Shown here piece by piece: positions 7,792 through 14,523 of a stretch of DNA of 58,602 bases (positions are counted from its first letter, which is position 1; the number at the start of each line of letters is the position of its first letter). This DNA is from a virus. Under the pieces are notes generated by a model that saw only the letters and a program-made list of their open reading frames with translations, was not told the origin of the DNA and ran no database searches. The position numbers were made by a program, and so were the translations under genes. The stretch covers positions 1 to 58,602 of IMG/VR virus record IMGVR_UViG_3300047498_000072. The stretch is one strand, 5' to 3'.

Positions 7792-7995
7792 ATGAGCCAG
7801 CAAGCCCCCGGCGGATACTCCCGCGTTCAGGCGCGCACGTCGCAGCCGAGTCAGCCCTCGGTCTCCGATCCTGGGCCGCCGCCCGCCCCCGCGACATTCG
7901 GAGCGGTCGCTGCGCTGGTCAGCGTCACATCGCTCGTGACCGTGATCGCGAGCGCCGGGGTCACGTACGGGATCCTCAGCAGGCGACGCGTCTGA
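7792..7995 (+). CDS. Small single-pass membrane protein
   Basis: This 67-residue protein has a Pro/Ser/Gln-rich N-terminus (about residues 1-35) and one transmembrane segment (about 38-60, FGAVAALVSVTSLVTVIASAGVTYGI), ending in LSRRRV. The basic C-terminus suggests an N-out or type II/III arrangement. It follows the SGNH hydrolase, so a holin-like or lysis-accessory role is possible, but no family was recognised. The stop overlaps the next ATG (TGATG). Confidence 0.6.
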   Translation: MSQQAPGGYSRVQARTSQPSQPSVSDPGPPPAPATFGAVAALVSVTSLVTVIASAGVTYGILSRRRV

Positions 7996-8135
7996 TGAGC
8001 GCCACATCGCTGAGAAGCGTGAGGCCGGGGACTCGACCGGCTGCGGCGAGCACCATGAGGTCACTCAAAGCAGATTGCAAAATTCGGTGCCGGTTGCCAG
8101 ATTCTGAGGAGGTTGCCGAATTCGACGATGGTTGA
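7995..8135 (+). CDS. Possible 46-residue basic peptide
   Basis: The ATG overlaps the preceding stop. The peptide is Arg/Ser-rich and its 3' half is read through the 19-bp tandem repeats at 8074-8149, whose period is not a multiple of three, so the repeats are unlikely to exist for the sake of this protein. Coding status is doubtful. Confidence 0.3.
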   Translation: MSATSLRSVRPGTRPAAASTMRSLKADCKIRCRLPDSEEVAEFDDG

Positions 8136-8149
8136 AAAATCTATTGAAA
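8074..8149. repeat. Three to four tandem 19-bp iteron-like repeats
   Basis: Units start at 8074, 8093, 8112 and (degenerate) 8131. The first three share TTGC-N3-ATTC-N-G with a G at the unit end. The stretch is clearly AT-richer than its surroundings. Iterons of this size occur at replication origins and at operator arrays. Between 8136 and 8244 I see no convincing gene. Confidence 0.55.
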
Positions 8150-8244
8150 ATCGAGGCACTGAACTCGCGACGATGTCGCGCTGCCGAACTCGAACGTAAC
8201 GCTCGCCCAAACGACCGCGTTGGAGGGGCGCTGGGCGCGGCGCC

Positions 8245-8676
8245 ATGAACGTCTCGGTGGAGCGGCGCCGACGGACGCTCGTGTCAAGACTCGACGAGTG
8301 CTCGCGTGTTCAGTATTCGTCGGGGGTGCACGGCTCGCTCACACCGATGGACCGGCTGGACGCAGCTCGAGCGCTGCTCGCGGTCGCGCGGCTCATGTGG
8401 CGCGTCCGGAGGGCTGCGGCCATCTACGGGACCGACGGCGCCGAGGTCGACGCTCGCCGCGTCGCTGGCATCGGTCGCGAGATCGGCGAAGCGATCGCAG
8501 CTCTCGAGACCGCGAGCTCGGACGGCGAGAGCGCGAAGGCGGTCGCTCGCCTTGATCGCGCGAGCCTCGCGCTGTGGACCGAGGCGCAGCGATGCTCCCG
8601 AACCGAGGGCATCTGCAGCCTGATCGGTCAAGCACGCGTCGGGATAGAGCAACGCGTGCAGACGACCGGCCAATGA
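8245..8676 (+). CDS. Hypothetical helical protein
   Basis: The protein has 143 residues from the ATG at 8245. In-frame starts at GTG 8326 and ATG 8347 (MDRLDAARALL) are equally plausible, since the first 34 residues are Arg/Ser-rich and unstructured. The body is two or three helices (LLAVARLMWRVRRAAA; EIGEAIAALETA; ASLALWTEAQR) with Cys at the end. The stop overlaps the HicB-like gene. No family recognised. Confidence 0.5.
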   Translation: MNVSVERRRRTLVSRLDECSRVQYSSGVHGSLTPMDRLDAARALLAVARLMWRVRRAAAIYGTDGAEVDARRVAGIGREIGEAIAALETASSDGESAKAVARLDRASLALWTEAQRCSRTEGICSLIGQARVGIEQRVQTTGQ

Positions 8677-8918
8677 TGGAGGCGCGCACGTTCGTGGTGG
8701 TGGTCGAGCCGGCTGTCCTCGACGCCGACGAGGGCGGCTGGCACGTCCACCTGCCCGAGATCGAGGGCTGCCGCTCGTGGGGTGCGTGCGTCGAGGAGGC
8801 GCGGGCGAACATCCGCGAGGCGCTCAGCGCCCGCGCTGACATCCTCGGTCCCGAAGCTGCAGCAATCGCAAGGACAGCGATGTTCGTCGAATCGGAGTGC
8901 CCGGTCGGCGTGCCGTAG
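8673..8918 (+). CDS. HicB-like antitoxin-fold protein (orphan)
   Basis: This 81-residue protein has the HicB pattern: a short strand (FVVVVEPAVL), then GGWHVHLPEIEGCRSWG, then a helix EEARANIREALSARA. HicB proteins neutralise the HicA mRNA interferase and often repress their own operon. There is no HicA-like small basic partner on either side and no added helix-turn-helix or ribbon-helix-helix tail. It is therefore an orphan, perhaps an anti-toxin against a host HicA. It starts in an ATGA overlap. Confidence 0.7.
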   Translation: MMEARTFVVVVEPAVLDADEGGWHVHLPEIEGCRSWGACVEEARANIREALSARADILGPEAAAIARTAMFVESECPVGVP

Positions 8919-8987
8919 AGCCGGGGCGCGCGTCGACTCGATCCGGTTCACTTGTGCCACATCGGGCCAAATGGCAACGTGTGGCCC

Positions 8988-9137
8988 ATGCTCCAACGCC
9001 GACACCTCGTCGCCTCCCTCTTCGCGTTCTCCGTCTCCGCCGTTGCGCTGCCCGGCTGCGTCGACGTAGAGGTGCCCATCAAGGACGCACCGGCTCGACG
9101 CATCTACGCGCACGACGCGAAGGACGGCGGCCGATGA
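8988..9137 (+). CDS. Very small predicted lipoprotein
   Basis: This 49-residue protein has a basic start (MLQRRH), a hydrophobic stretch (LVASLFAFSVSAVAL) and the lipobox LPGC (Cys about 24), leaving a mature peptide of only about 26 residues. Small phage lipoproteins can serve as outer spanins or superinfection-exclusion factors; no partner inner spanin was identified. It overlaps the next ATG by 4 bp. Confidence 0.55.
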   Translation: MLQRRHLVASLFAFSVSAVALPGCVDVEVPIKDAPARRIYAHDAKDGGR

Positions 9138-9568
9138 ACACTTGGGACGAGGCGTCGAGTTGGCTTCGACGAGTGTTCCGGCGCCCGCGGCCGAGCGATC
9201 CCCCTCACCTCGTCGAGGCGTACAAGGCGCTCGTCGTCGAGGTGGTCGGCGTCAAACTCGAGCTCGCCTCTGCGCTGCGCGAGGCGGACCGCCTCCGCCA
9301 TGTTCAGGCCATCGAGGGCGACTATGTTTGCCCCGATTCGCTTCGCGCTGACGAGGCCGAGAAGGAGCGCGCCCGGGCGCGCCGCGCGCTCGTCTTTGCC
9401 CACTGTGATCTCCGCGCGCTGGCCGGGCTCGCCGGCAAGGGATCGGTCGCTCTCCGCGTGAATGAGTTGCAGGGCTTCGACGGCGAGTGGGAGCGGAGGA
9501 CGGTCGGCGAGCTTCGCATGCTCAGCGCTCGCGACATCCTCGACCGTGCGGAGAACGAGCGTTCGTGA
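9134..9568 (+). CDS. Hypothetical coiled-coil protein
   Basis: This is a 144-residue soluble protein. Residues about 30-95 are long charged helices (ALVVEVVGVKLELASALREADRLR; ADEAEKERARARRALVFAHC) compatible with a coiled coil. The C-terminus has a compact segment ending LSARDILDRAENERS. The start is the ATG in an ATGA overlap with the lipoprotein stop, and the end is a GTGA overlap with the next gene. Function unknown. Confidence 0.65.
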   Translation: MNTWDEASSWLRRVFRRPRPSDPPHLVEAYKALVVEVVGVKLELASALREADRLRHVQAIEGDYVCPDSLRADEAEKERARARRALVFAHCDLRALAGLAGKGSVALRVNELQGFDGEWERRTVGELRMLSARDILDRAENERS

Positions 9569-9840
9569 CGAACCGCGACGGCGCATTGAGCGCGCGGCTC
9601 GACCTCGGCGGCGGCGTCAGCGCGGAGATTCGCCGTCTCGACGGCGTTATTCATGGCGTCGCGTATTGGCACACGTGCAACGGCGTGTACGACTCGGAGG
9701 ACTTCATCAGCGTCAAGCCGGAGTGGCCGGATGGGTGGGAGCTCGTGAGCCTCGAGCCGCTCACGCTGTCTCCGTCGCTGCTCTGCCGGGCGTGTGGCCA
9801 TCACGGCTTCATCCGCAATGGTCGCTGGGAGAATGTATGA
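9565..9840 (+). CDS. Small protein with CxxCG..HGxI motif
   Basis: This 91-residue protein starts at GTG in a GTGA overlap. The N-terminus is beta-rich (GGVSAEIRRLDGVIHGVAYWH). The C-terminus reads LSPSLLCRACGHHGFIRNGRW, a pattern seen in several small phage proteins (possibly related to DUF6527) where Cys/His residues may bind zinc. Family assignment is tentative. It overlaps the following gene by 4 bp. Confidence 0.6.
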   Translation: MTNRDGALSARLDLGGGVSAEIRRLDGVIHGVAYWHTCNGVYDSEDFISVKPEWPDGWELVSLEPLTLSPSLLCRACGHHGFIRNGRWENV

Positions 9841-10151
9841 GCAAGCACGCCTGCTTCATGATCGAGGACACCGGCATCGCGCGCCAATTCCTGAGGCGGT
9901 ACGTGAGCTCGCTGAAGGCCTCCTGCCCCTTGGCGTTTGGCTACCACAACGCTCTCGTCCCGTTCGACATGGCGCCGGCCAAGCTCGAAGCCAGCCATCG
10001 AAGGAGGTCATGCGGGAGCGGTGAGGGTGCTAGGCGCCGACCGCGCCTCCGACGTCCGACGGTAGCTCCCAGAACCCGAGAGCGCCCCGACAGGGAACCG
10101 GCGTGTCCAGGGGGTCGACGTCGCGGAAGACGAGCCCCCACGCGCCGGTAG
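9837..10151 (+). CDS. Hypothetical protein, possibly frameshifted at its 3' end
   Basis: The frame gives 104 residues. The first 60 (ACFMIEDTGIARQFLRRYV, SCPLAFGYHNALVP) look like a real protein. The remaining 45 are Arg/Pro/Gly-rich noise that runs 122 bp into the convergent ASCH gene. Near the switch, an AAGGAGGTC sequence precedes an ATG that opens only a four-codon ORF. I infer either a natural convergent overlap or a frameshift near 9990. Confidence 0.5.
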   Translation: MSKHACFMIEDTGIARQFLRRYVSSLKASCPLAFGYHNALVPFDMAPAKLEASHRRRSCGSGEGARRRPRLRRPTVAPRTRERPDREPACPGGRRRGRRAPTRR

Positions 10152-10470
10152 CTCGCCAAGGGCTTGCCAAATCCACGCTAGGGGGAATGACTGCGTCGAG
10201 GGTAACGACCGCGACGACCGCGCCCCTTGGGGCGGCGCGCGCGCGGCTTGGAGCCAGGCGCGCCCACCGAGCGAGCCCCGCGCCGTCAAGCCAGGCCTCA
10301 GCGGATGCGTCGAAGCCCTGGCCCGCGTGGATCGCGATCCGCTGGCCGACCAGCCGGCGCGCCGTCGCGACTTGCGCGGGGACTCGGTCCCATGGCCGAT
10401 TTTCCACGCGCTTCGGACCGTGCGCCACGAACCACGCCCATGGCTGGCGAAGGGTAAGCCCCTTCATCAC
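10030..10470 (-). CDS. ASCH-domain protein
   Basis: This 146-residue protein carries the ASCH signature: MKGLTLRQPWAWFVAHGPKRVENRPW, then RLVGQRIAIHAG, then AVVAVVTL and GFWELP at the end. ASCH domains have a PUA-like fold and are proposed to act on RNA or modified nucleosides; some are amidohydrolases for N4-acetylcytidine. It is the last gene of the minus-strand moron-like block and overlaps its upstream neighbour by 4 bp. Confidence 0.8.
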   Translation of the reverse strand: MMKGLTLRQPWAWFVAHGPKRVENRPWDRVPAQVATARRLVGQRIAIHAGQGFDASAEAWLDGAGLARWARLAPSRARAAPRGAVVAVVTLDAVIPPSVDLASPWRATGAWGLVFRDVDPLDTPVPCRGALGFWELPSDVGGAVGA

Positions 10471-11111
10471 GCGGCCTTGTCTCGCGCGTGCTCGCGCGCG
10501 AGGGAGCGGAGCGCGGAGCGGACCGCCTCGAGGTAGTCGTCGAGGCCGTCGATGTCGTCGACGCCGTCCTCGGTCGCCTTGTCCAGCTCTGCTTGCTGGA
10601 TGACCGCGAGCCGAGCGTCGGAGGTCCGCGCGGTGATCCCGATCTCGCGCCCCACGGCGGCGAGCCGGGCGTCCCCGCTCCCCCGTTCGAGCGGCGCGTA
10701 GTAGTCCGACGCGGCCCAGATGACGAGCGCCTCCCCATCGTCCCCCATGAGGTCACACCTGCGCTCGATCTCAGCGTGCGCGGCGATCGCGTCGTCGGTG
10801 TATCGCGCGACGACGTTCTGCCCGTCCCACTCCCTCGAGTAACCGGCCACGACCCTCTCTGCCAGCGGAGCGAGCTCCGCTAGGAGGCGGTTCGCGGCGT
10901 CGGCGCGGAGAGGGCGGGAGAGTGCGACGCGAAGGACGTGCTGATGGTACACGTCGAACGGGACGCCGCTCCCAACGACGGGATCCGGGCTCGCGGTGAG
11001 CGACCCTTCTCCGCGCGCGTCGAGCTCGACGTGACAGGGCTGAGGCGCCGACTGGCGCGGGTACCTGAGGTAGAGCTCGGTTCCCTTCACGGGCTTGATG
11101 TCGATGGCCAT
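10467..11111 (-). CDS. Hypothetical protein of the MoxR/VWA block
   Basis: This is a 214-residue protein starting at MAIDIK, with GGGGAGA as SD just after a leader hairpin. The N-terminus is beta-rich (TELYLRYPRQSAPQPCHVELDARGEG...), followed by a helical, acidic C-terminal half (LAELAPLAERVVAGY; DGVDDIDGLDDYLEAVRSALRSL). Similar proteins in high-GC phages and plasmids have no assigned role. Its place next to the VWA gene suggests cotranscription. Confidence 0.65.
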   Translation of the reverse strand: MAIDIKPVKGTELYLRYPRQSAPQPCHVELDARGEGSLTASPDPVVGSGVPFDVYHQHVLRVALSRPLRADAANRLLAELAPLAERVVAGYSREWDGQNVVARYTDDAIAAHAEIERRCDLMGDDGEALVIWAASDYYAPLERGSGDARLAAVGREIGITARTSDARLAVIQQAELDKATEDGVDDIDGLDDYLEAVRSALRSLAREHARDKAA

Positions 11112-11140
11112 GCTGACTTCTCCCCGGGGCCCATTCGAGG
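11112..11140 (-). promoter_or_regulatory. Leader hairpin plus SD
   Basis: On the minus strand a GGGCC/GGCCC stem lies just upstream of a GGGGAGA Shine-Dalgarno, 8 nt before the ATG at 11111. The arrangement matches the leaders at 14335-14364 and 15673-15703. Confidence 0.45.
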
Positions 11141-11207
11141 CCCTCACGCGGCGAAGCCCGGCCCCTCGGGTGAGAGGTCGGGCGGAAGTGTGGAACGGCG
11201 CCGCGGC

Positions 11208-12374
11208 TCAGGCGGCGCGCCCGAGAGAGACGGCGGAGCGGGGGTCGATCATGTCGGGCCGACCGAGCTCGACGTAAGAGACGGCGCGCGCGCGTAGCGG
11301 GTGGTCAGCGGGGATCTCACACTCGATCGCGACCGTCCAGAGACGCGCGCCGATCTTCGCCGCGTCGTCGAGCGCGGCTGAGACGCCGGTCCCGCCGTCG
11401 ATCCCGTCCGTCACGAGGACCAGGTCGGCGCCCGCGTCACCCTTCGCCGCGAGCTCACGGATCTTGTCGACGCTCGCGCGGACGGCGCGCGCCGTGTCGG
11501 TCCCCCCCGAAAGGAACGAACGGATCATCGCGAGGACCGAGGCGGGCGACGAGGGGTCGAGATCGGCGACGACGACGGAAGTCGACCAGTGAACCACCGC
11601 GATGCGGCGACGGTCCGCGACGGCGACGCGCGCGACGGCGATGGCGGCGGCCTTCGCCCATTCGTTGCGCGCGCAGCTCATGGACCCGCTCTCGTCCAGG
11701 GCCAGAACGATCGGTCCCCGCGCCTGGACACGGTCGCCGCGGACGGCGTACTGCGTCGCTCGGCGCGTGCTCACGCGGTAGAGGGCTGCCCCCTCGAGAT
11801 CGGGGTCCATGAGCTGCGCGTACTCCGAGGGGAGTAGGCGCTCGACGTCGCCTCCGAGCTCGACCGAGTAAACCTCGGCCGGCGCTTGGGGGACTCTCCT
11901 GGAGTTTGCGCCCCTCATCGCGGCGAACATCCGCCCCGCGAGCCTGGCGATCCGCGCGACGCGCCCGTCATCGGCCCGAGGGGCCACGTCGCGCGCGACG
12001 TCCCACGCCGCGCTCTCGTCCCACCCGAAGCCCTCGCGGATCGAGGCGACGGCCCCGGCGAGCTCGCCGAACGTCACCCATGCCTCACGCGCGGCCTGGC
12101 GCCGCGCGAAGGGCGTCAGATTGGCCACGAAACGGAGGTCCTCCCACGCGCGCCACATGGTGGCGAACGCGAGCGCGGCGGCGACTTCGTGCGTCACGAG
12201 GGTGGCGGCGTGCTCCTCGGGCGCCGTCTCTCGGAGAGCTTCCGCGAACGTGGTCGGTTCCGGCTCCCCGATCCCCGTGATGGCGTGCCAAATGGCCGCG
12301 GCGTCGGGCGCGCTTTGGGCGACGGCTCGGTCGAGCGCGGCGTGGTGCTTTCGAGCGATGATAAAGGGTCTCAC
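11208..12374 (-). CDS. VWA-domain protein, partner of a MoxR ATPase
   Basis: This is a 388-residue protein. The N-terminal 210 residues are helical. A von Willebrand A domain follows with an intact MIDAS: DESGS (Asp227, Ser229, Ser231), GGTDT (Thr292), and VTDGID (Asp323). MoxR ATPases and VWA proteins work together as metal-dependent, chelatase-like or protein-remodelling machines. The ATPase lies 0.8 kb upstream on the same strand. The GTG start lies 8 nt after a TAATAC -10, so the mRNA is probably leaderless. Confidence 0.85.
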   Translation of the reverse strand: MRPFIIARKHHAALDRAVAQSAPDAAAIWHAITGIGEPEPTTFAEALRETAPEEHAATLVTHEVAAALAFATMWRAWEDLRFVANLTPFARRQAAREAWVTFGELAGAVASIREGFGWDESAAWDVARDVAPRADDGRVARIARLAGRMFAAMRGANSRRVPQAPAEVYSVELGGDVERLLPSEYAQLMDPDLEGAALYRVSTRRATQYAVRGDRVQARGPIVLALDESGSMSCARNEWAKAAAIAVARVAVADRRRIAVVHWSTSVVVADLDPSSPASVLAMIRSFLSGGTDTARAVRASVDKIRELAAKGDAGADLVLVTDGIDGGTGVSAALDDAAKIGARLWTVAIECEIPADHPLRARAVSYVELGRPDMIDPRSAVSLGRAA

Positions 12375-12382
12375 GAGTCAGA

Positions 12383-12410
12383 GTATTAGGCCGCGGCGGA
12401 GCGTTGTCAA
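12383..12410 (-). promoter_or_regulatory. Sigma-70-type promoter for the VWA gene
   Basis: On the minus strand: TTGACA (12410-12405), a 16-bp spacer, TAATAC (12388-12383). It is one of four near-identical promoters in this block and ends 8 nt before the GTG. Confidence 0.8.
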
Positions 12411-12583
12411 CGCTTGTGGCGCGAATATTCGGGTGTCGCGTCGTCGCCGAAACGGACCTCCCGAATGGCGCGACGTGCCTTGCGCGCGCGCTCGTTCTCG
12501 GCGGCGTCGCGGACGAGCTCGTGGAGAGGGCGCGTCCATGCGGGCGTATTTGGCGCGTTGGGCCGAGGCTTGCCGGAGCTCAC
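12407..12583 (-). CDS. Small basic/charged protein
   Basis: This 58-residue protein starts at a GTG that forms a GTGA overlap with the DUF488 stop. The segment RPLHELVRDAAENERARKARRAIREVRFG is a strongly amphipathic charged helix. Its stop codon coincides with the -35 of the VWA promoter. No family recognised. Confidence 0.55.
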   Translation of the reverse strand: MSSGKPRPNAPNTPAWTRPLHELVRDAAENERARKARRAIREVRFGDDATPEYSRHKR

Positions 12584-13104
12584 GCGATCACCTGTCCGCC
12601 GTCGAGCCACCGCCCCCCCTGCCATGAGAGATGACGGAAGCGGAGAGCGGGAAGCCTGGGCTCGATGAGGTGGTGCCGGTGACAGCTGGCCGAACCAGCC
12701 TCCGAACACATGAGGACGAGGCGCCGTCCGCGGGCCACGTCCGCGGCGAGCTCAGCGATCCCCGCGGGCGTCGGACCGGGGGAGCCGCCCCAATCCCCGC
12801 CGAGCCGATCGCCGCGCCACTCGTATCTCGCGCCGAGTAGTGCCGACAGCTCAATGCGCCAAAACCCCCGCCGCGTGTAGATTACGCGGCCCGAGGCGTA
12901 GCGGACCCTAGCCCCCGTACGGACGACGTCCGACTCGACGACGGGCCCCGGGAATGCGCGGACGTCGACGAGGGTGGCGTCCAGCCTCGTCACGAGGCTG
13001 GCGAGGGCGTCGGGCCCATCGAGCGACCCAGGCTCCCGCCGGGCGGCCGACTTGCTTCGCCCGCTGTCCCCGTAACCACAGGTGTAAATACCGGGTGTCT
13101 TCAT
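12580..13104 (-). CDS. DUF488-family protein
   Basis: This 174-residue protein shows the DUF488 layout: an opening IYTCGYGDS strand, a central LVDVRAFPGP motif, YEWRGDRLGG, and the signature CSEAGSASCHRHHLI near the C-terminus (Cys about 135, CHR about 141-143). The family has a conserved Cys/His pocket and an unsettled function. It lies between the ATPase terminator and the VWA promoter, so it may form its own transcription unit with the 58-residue gene. Confidence 0.8.
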   Translation of the reverse strand: MKTPGIYTCGYGDSGRSKSAARREPGSLDGPDALASLVTRLDATLVDVRAFPGPVVESDVVRTGARVRYASGRVIYTRRGFWRIELSALLGARYEWRGDRLGGDWGGSPGPTPAGIAELAADVARGRRLVLMCSEAGSASCHRHHLIEPRLPALRFRHLSWQGGRWLDGGQVIA

Positions 13105-13112
13105 TGACGCCG

Positions 13113-13143
13113 AAAGCTCGCCGTCCCGGGAGGGACGGCGAGC
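13113..13143 (-). terminator. Rho-independent terminator after the MoxR gene
   Basis: A perfect 12-bp stem (13116-13127 with 13132-13143) closes a 4-nt loop and is followed on the minus strand by TTT. It lies between the ATPase stop and the DUF488 start. Confidence 0.75.
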
Positions 13144-13164
13144 GGTTGATCCGGCGGGGGTCGG

Positions 13165-14334
13165 CTAAGCCGTGAGCTTGGGCGACCGGCGAGCGAGCCC
13201 GGCGAGGGCGGGCGAGAGCGAGGCGGCGAGCCCGCTCGCGAGGTCGTCCCATGCCGCCTGAAGCTCCGCGCGGCGATGGCCGATCTTCTGCCCGGCCCGC
13301 TTGCTCACCCCATCGGCGACGATCGCGTCGACCGAGTGCGCCGCCCTCTCGAGGCGTGCGACGAGCGACGGCCGAGCGGCGCGGAGCGCGGCGGCGTCGG
13401 TGGGGCGCGCGTGGTAGGCCGCGAGAGCGTCATCAATCCACTCGAGGGCGGACTTCGCGGGGCCGGCGTCGATCGCGTCGAGGGTCGCTTTGACCTGGAC
13501 GCGGTCTTCCGGCTTAGTCCAAAGCCCGAAACGAAGGACGCGAAAGTCGTCCATCGTGATTGCGGCGCGCCCGTCGAGCCATGCCGAGGCGCGGAGGACT
13601 CGCGCCAGGGCGATCCATCGGCGATCGGACGCGATGACGCCGACGTCCCTAAGCGCCCGCCGGATCTTGACGAGCGCGCGGACGATGCTCTCAGGGAGCT
13701 CGACGGCGGCGACCGCGGCGACCGCGTCGGCCCAGTCCGAGAGGGAGAGGCGGAGCGCCCCCGGCGCGTAGGTGGGCGGCGCGCTCATCAGGTCCGCCCA
13801 GGCGTCGTCTCCCTGGACGTATTCCACGACTTCGCGGACCACGAATCGATCGTAGATGGCCGCGAGGCCATCGTCCGCCGGGAGCTCGTTGGACGCCGCG
13901 ACCGTGAGGCGAAGCGGGATGCGCGCGCCCTGGTAGGTGCGCTCGTTGACCGCGGAAAGGAGCGTGTTCAGCGCCGCGTCCGATGCCTTGAAAAACTCAT
14001 CCAGGAAGGCCGTCTCGACGGCGGCGAGCTTGCCGTCAAGCGCTCGCTCCCAGCGGTCCGCTTTCAGCGCCGAGAGCTTAACCGGGCCGAAAAGGCTGTC
14101 CTCGGTCGAGAACTTCGTGACCAGCGTTTGGAACGTCCGCGCGTCGCTGAAGTGCGAGAGGAAGGCGAGGAATAGGGCCGACTTGCCCGTCCCGGGCGGC
14201 CCGATCAGGAGCGCGTTTTGCCCCGAAAGCGAGGCGAGAACGATCGCTTCGACGGCGGCCTCGCGCTCGACGTAGCTCGCGGCGAGCGAATCTTGGATGC
14301 CCTGGAACGTGGCGCGGATGGTGTCGATCGTCAT
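13165..14334 (-). CDS. MoxR/RavA-type AAA+ ATPase
   Basis: This is a 389-residue protein. Walker A is GPPGTGKS (residues 45-52), Walker B FLDEF (110-114). It is followed by the RavA-type KASDAALNTLLSAVNER and then RLTVAASNELP as the sensor region. The C-terminal 150 residues form helical AAA+ lid and accessory regions. MoxR ATPases remodel or metallate partners together with VWA proteins; the VWA protein is encoded downstream on the same strand. It has its own promoter, leader hairpin, SD and terminator. Confidence 0.9.
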   Translation of the reverse strand: MTIDTIRATFQGIQDSLAASYVEREAAVEAIVLASLSGQNALLIGPPGTGKSALFLAFLSHFSDARTFQTLVTKFSTEDSLFGPVKLSALKADRWERALDGKLAAVETAFLDEFFKASDAALNTLLSAVNERTYQGARIPLRLTVAASNELPADDGLAAIYDRFVVREVVEYVQGDDAWADLMSAPPTYAPGALRLSLSDWADAVAAVAAVELPESIVRALVKIRRALRDVGVIASDRRWIALARVLRASAWLDGRAAITMDDFRVLRFGLWTKPEDRVQVKATLDAIDAGPAKSALEWIDDALAAYHARPTDAAALRAARPSLVARLERAAHSVDAIVADGVSKRAGQKIGHRRAELQAAWDDLASGLAASLSPALAGLARRSPKLTA

Positions 14335-14364
14335 GTCATCTCCCCTTGGCCCCTTCGCGGGGCC
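14335..14364 (-). promoter_or_regulatory. Leader hairpin (GCGAA loop) plus SD of the MoxR gene
   Basis: On the minus strand, GGCCCC-GCGAA-GGGGCC (14364-14348) abuts an AAGGGGAG Shine-Dalgarno before the ATG at 14334. Nearly the same hairpin/SD module precedes the gene starting at 15672. Confidence 0.55.
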
Positions 14365-14385
14365 GGTGCGGTGTCGCGAGAGTTA

Positions 14386-14413
14386 ATATTAGTCGCCGTA
14401 GAAAGATTGTCAA
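14386..14413 (-). promoter_or_regulatory. Sigma-70-type promoter for the MoxR gene
   Basis: Minus strand: TTGACA (14413-14408), 16-bp spacer, TAATAT (14391-14386). The predicted 5' leader is about 45 nt. Confidence 0.85.
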
Positions 14414-14425
14414 CGCTCATTCAAA

Positions 14426-14458
14426 GAAAAACCCCGGCCCCCTCTCGAGGGTCGGGGT
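14426..14458 (-). terminator. Rho-independent terminator after the 382-residue gene
   Basis: On the minus strand, a GC-rich stem with CCCCG/CGGGG ends and a GAGA-type loop is followed by TTTTT. It lies 66 nt past the stop of the gene at 14524 and just before the MoxR promoter. Confidence 0.75.
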
Positions 14459-14523
14459 GATCCCGGGTCACGGCGGCGAGCCCGCGGGGAGGCTACGGCT
14501 CACCCCGTGAATCCCTGCCAAAT

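Noticed and set aside
8074-8149. Tandem repeats considered as a CRISPR array
   Set aside because: Units are directly adjacent with no spacers, only 19 bp long and degenerate, and no cas genes are present.
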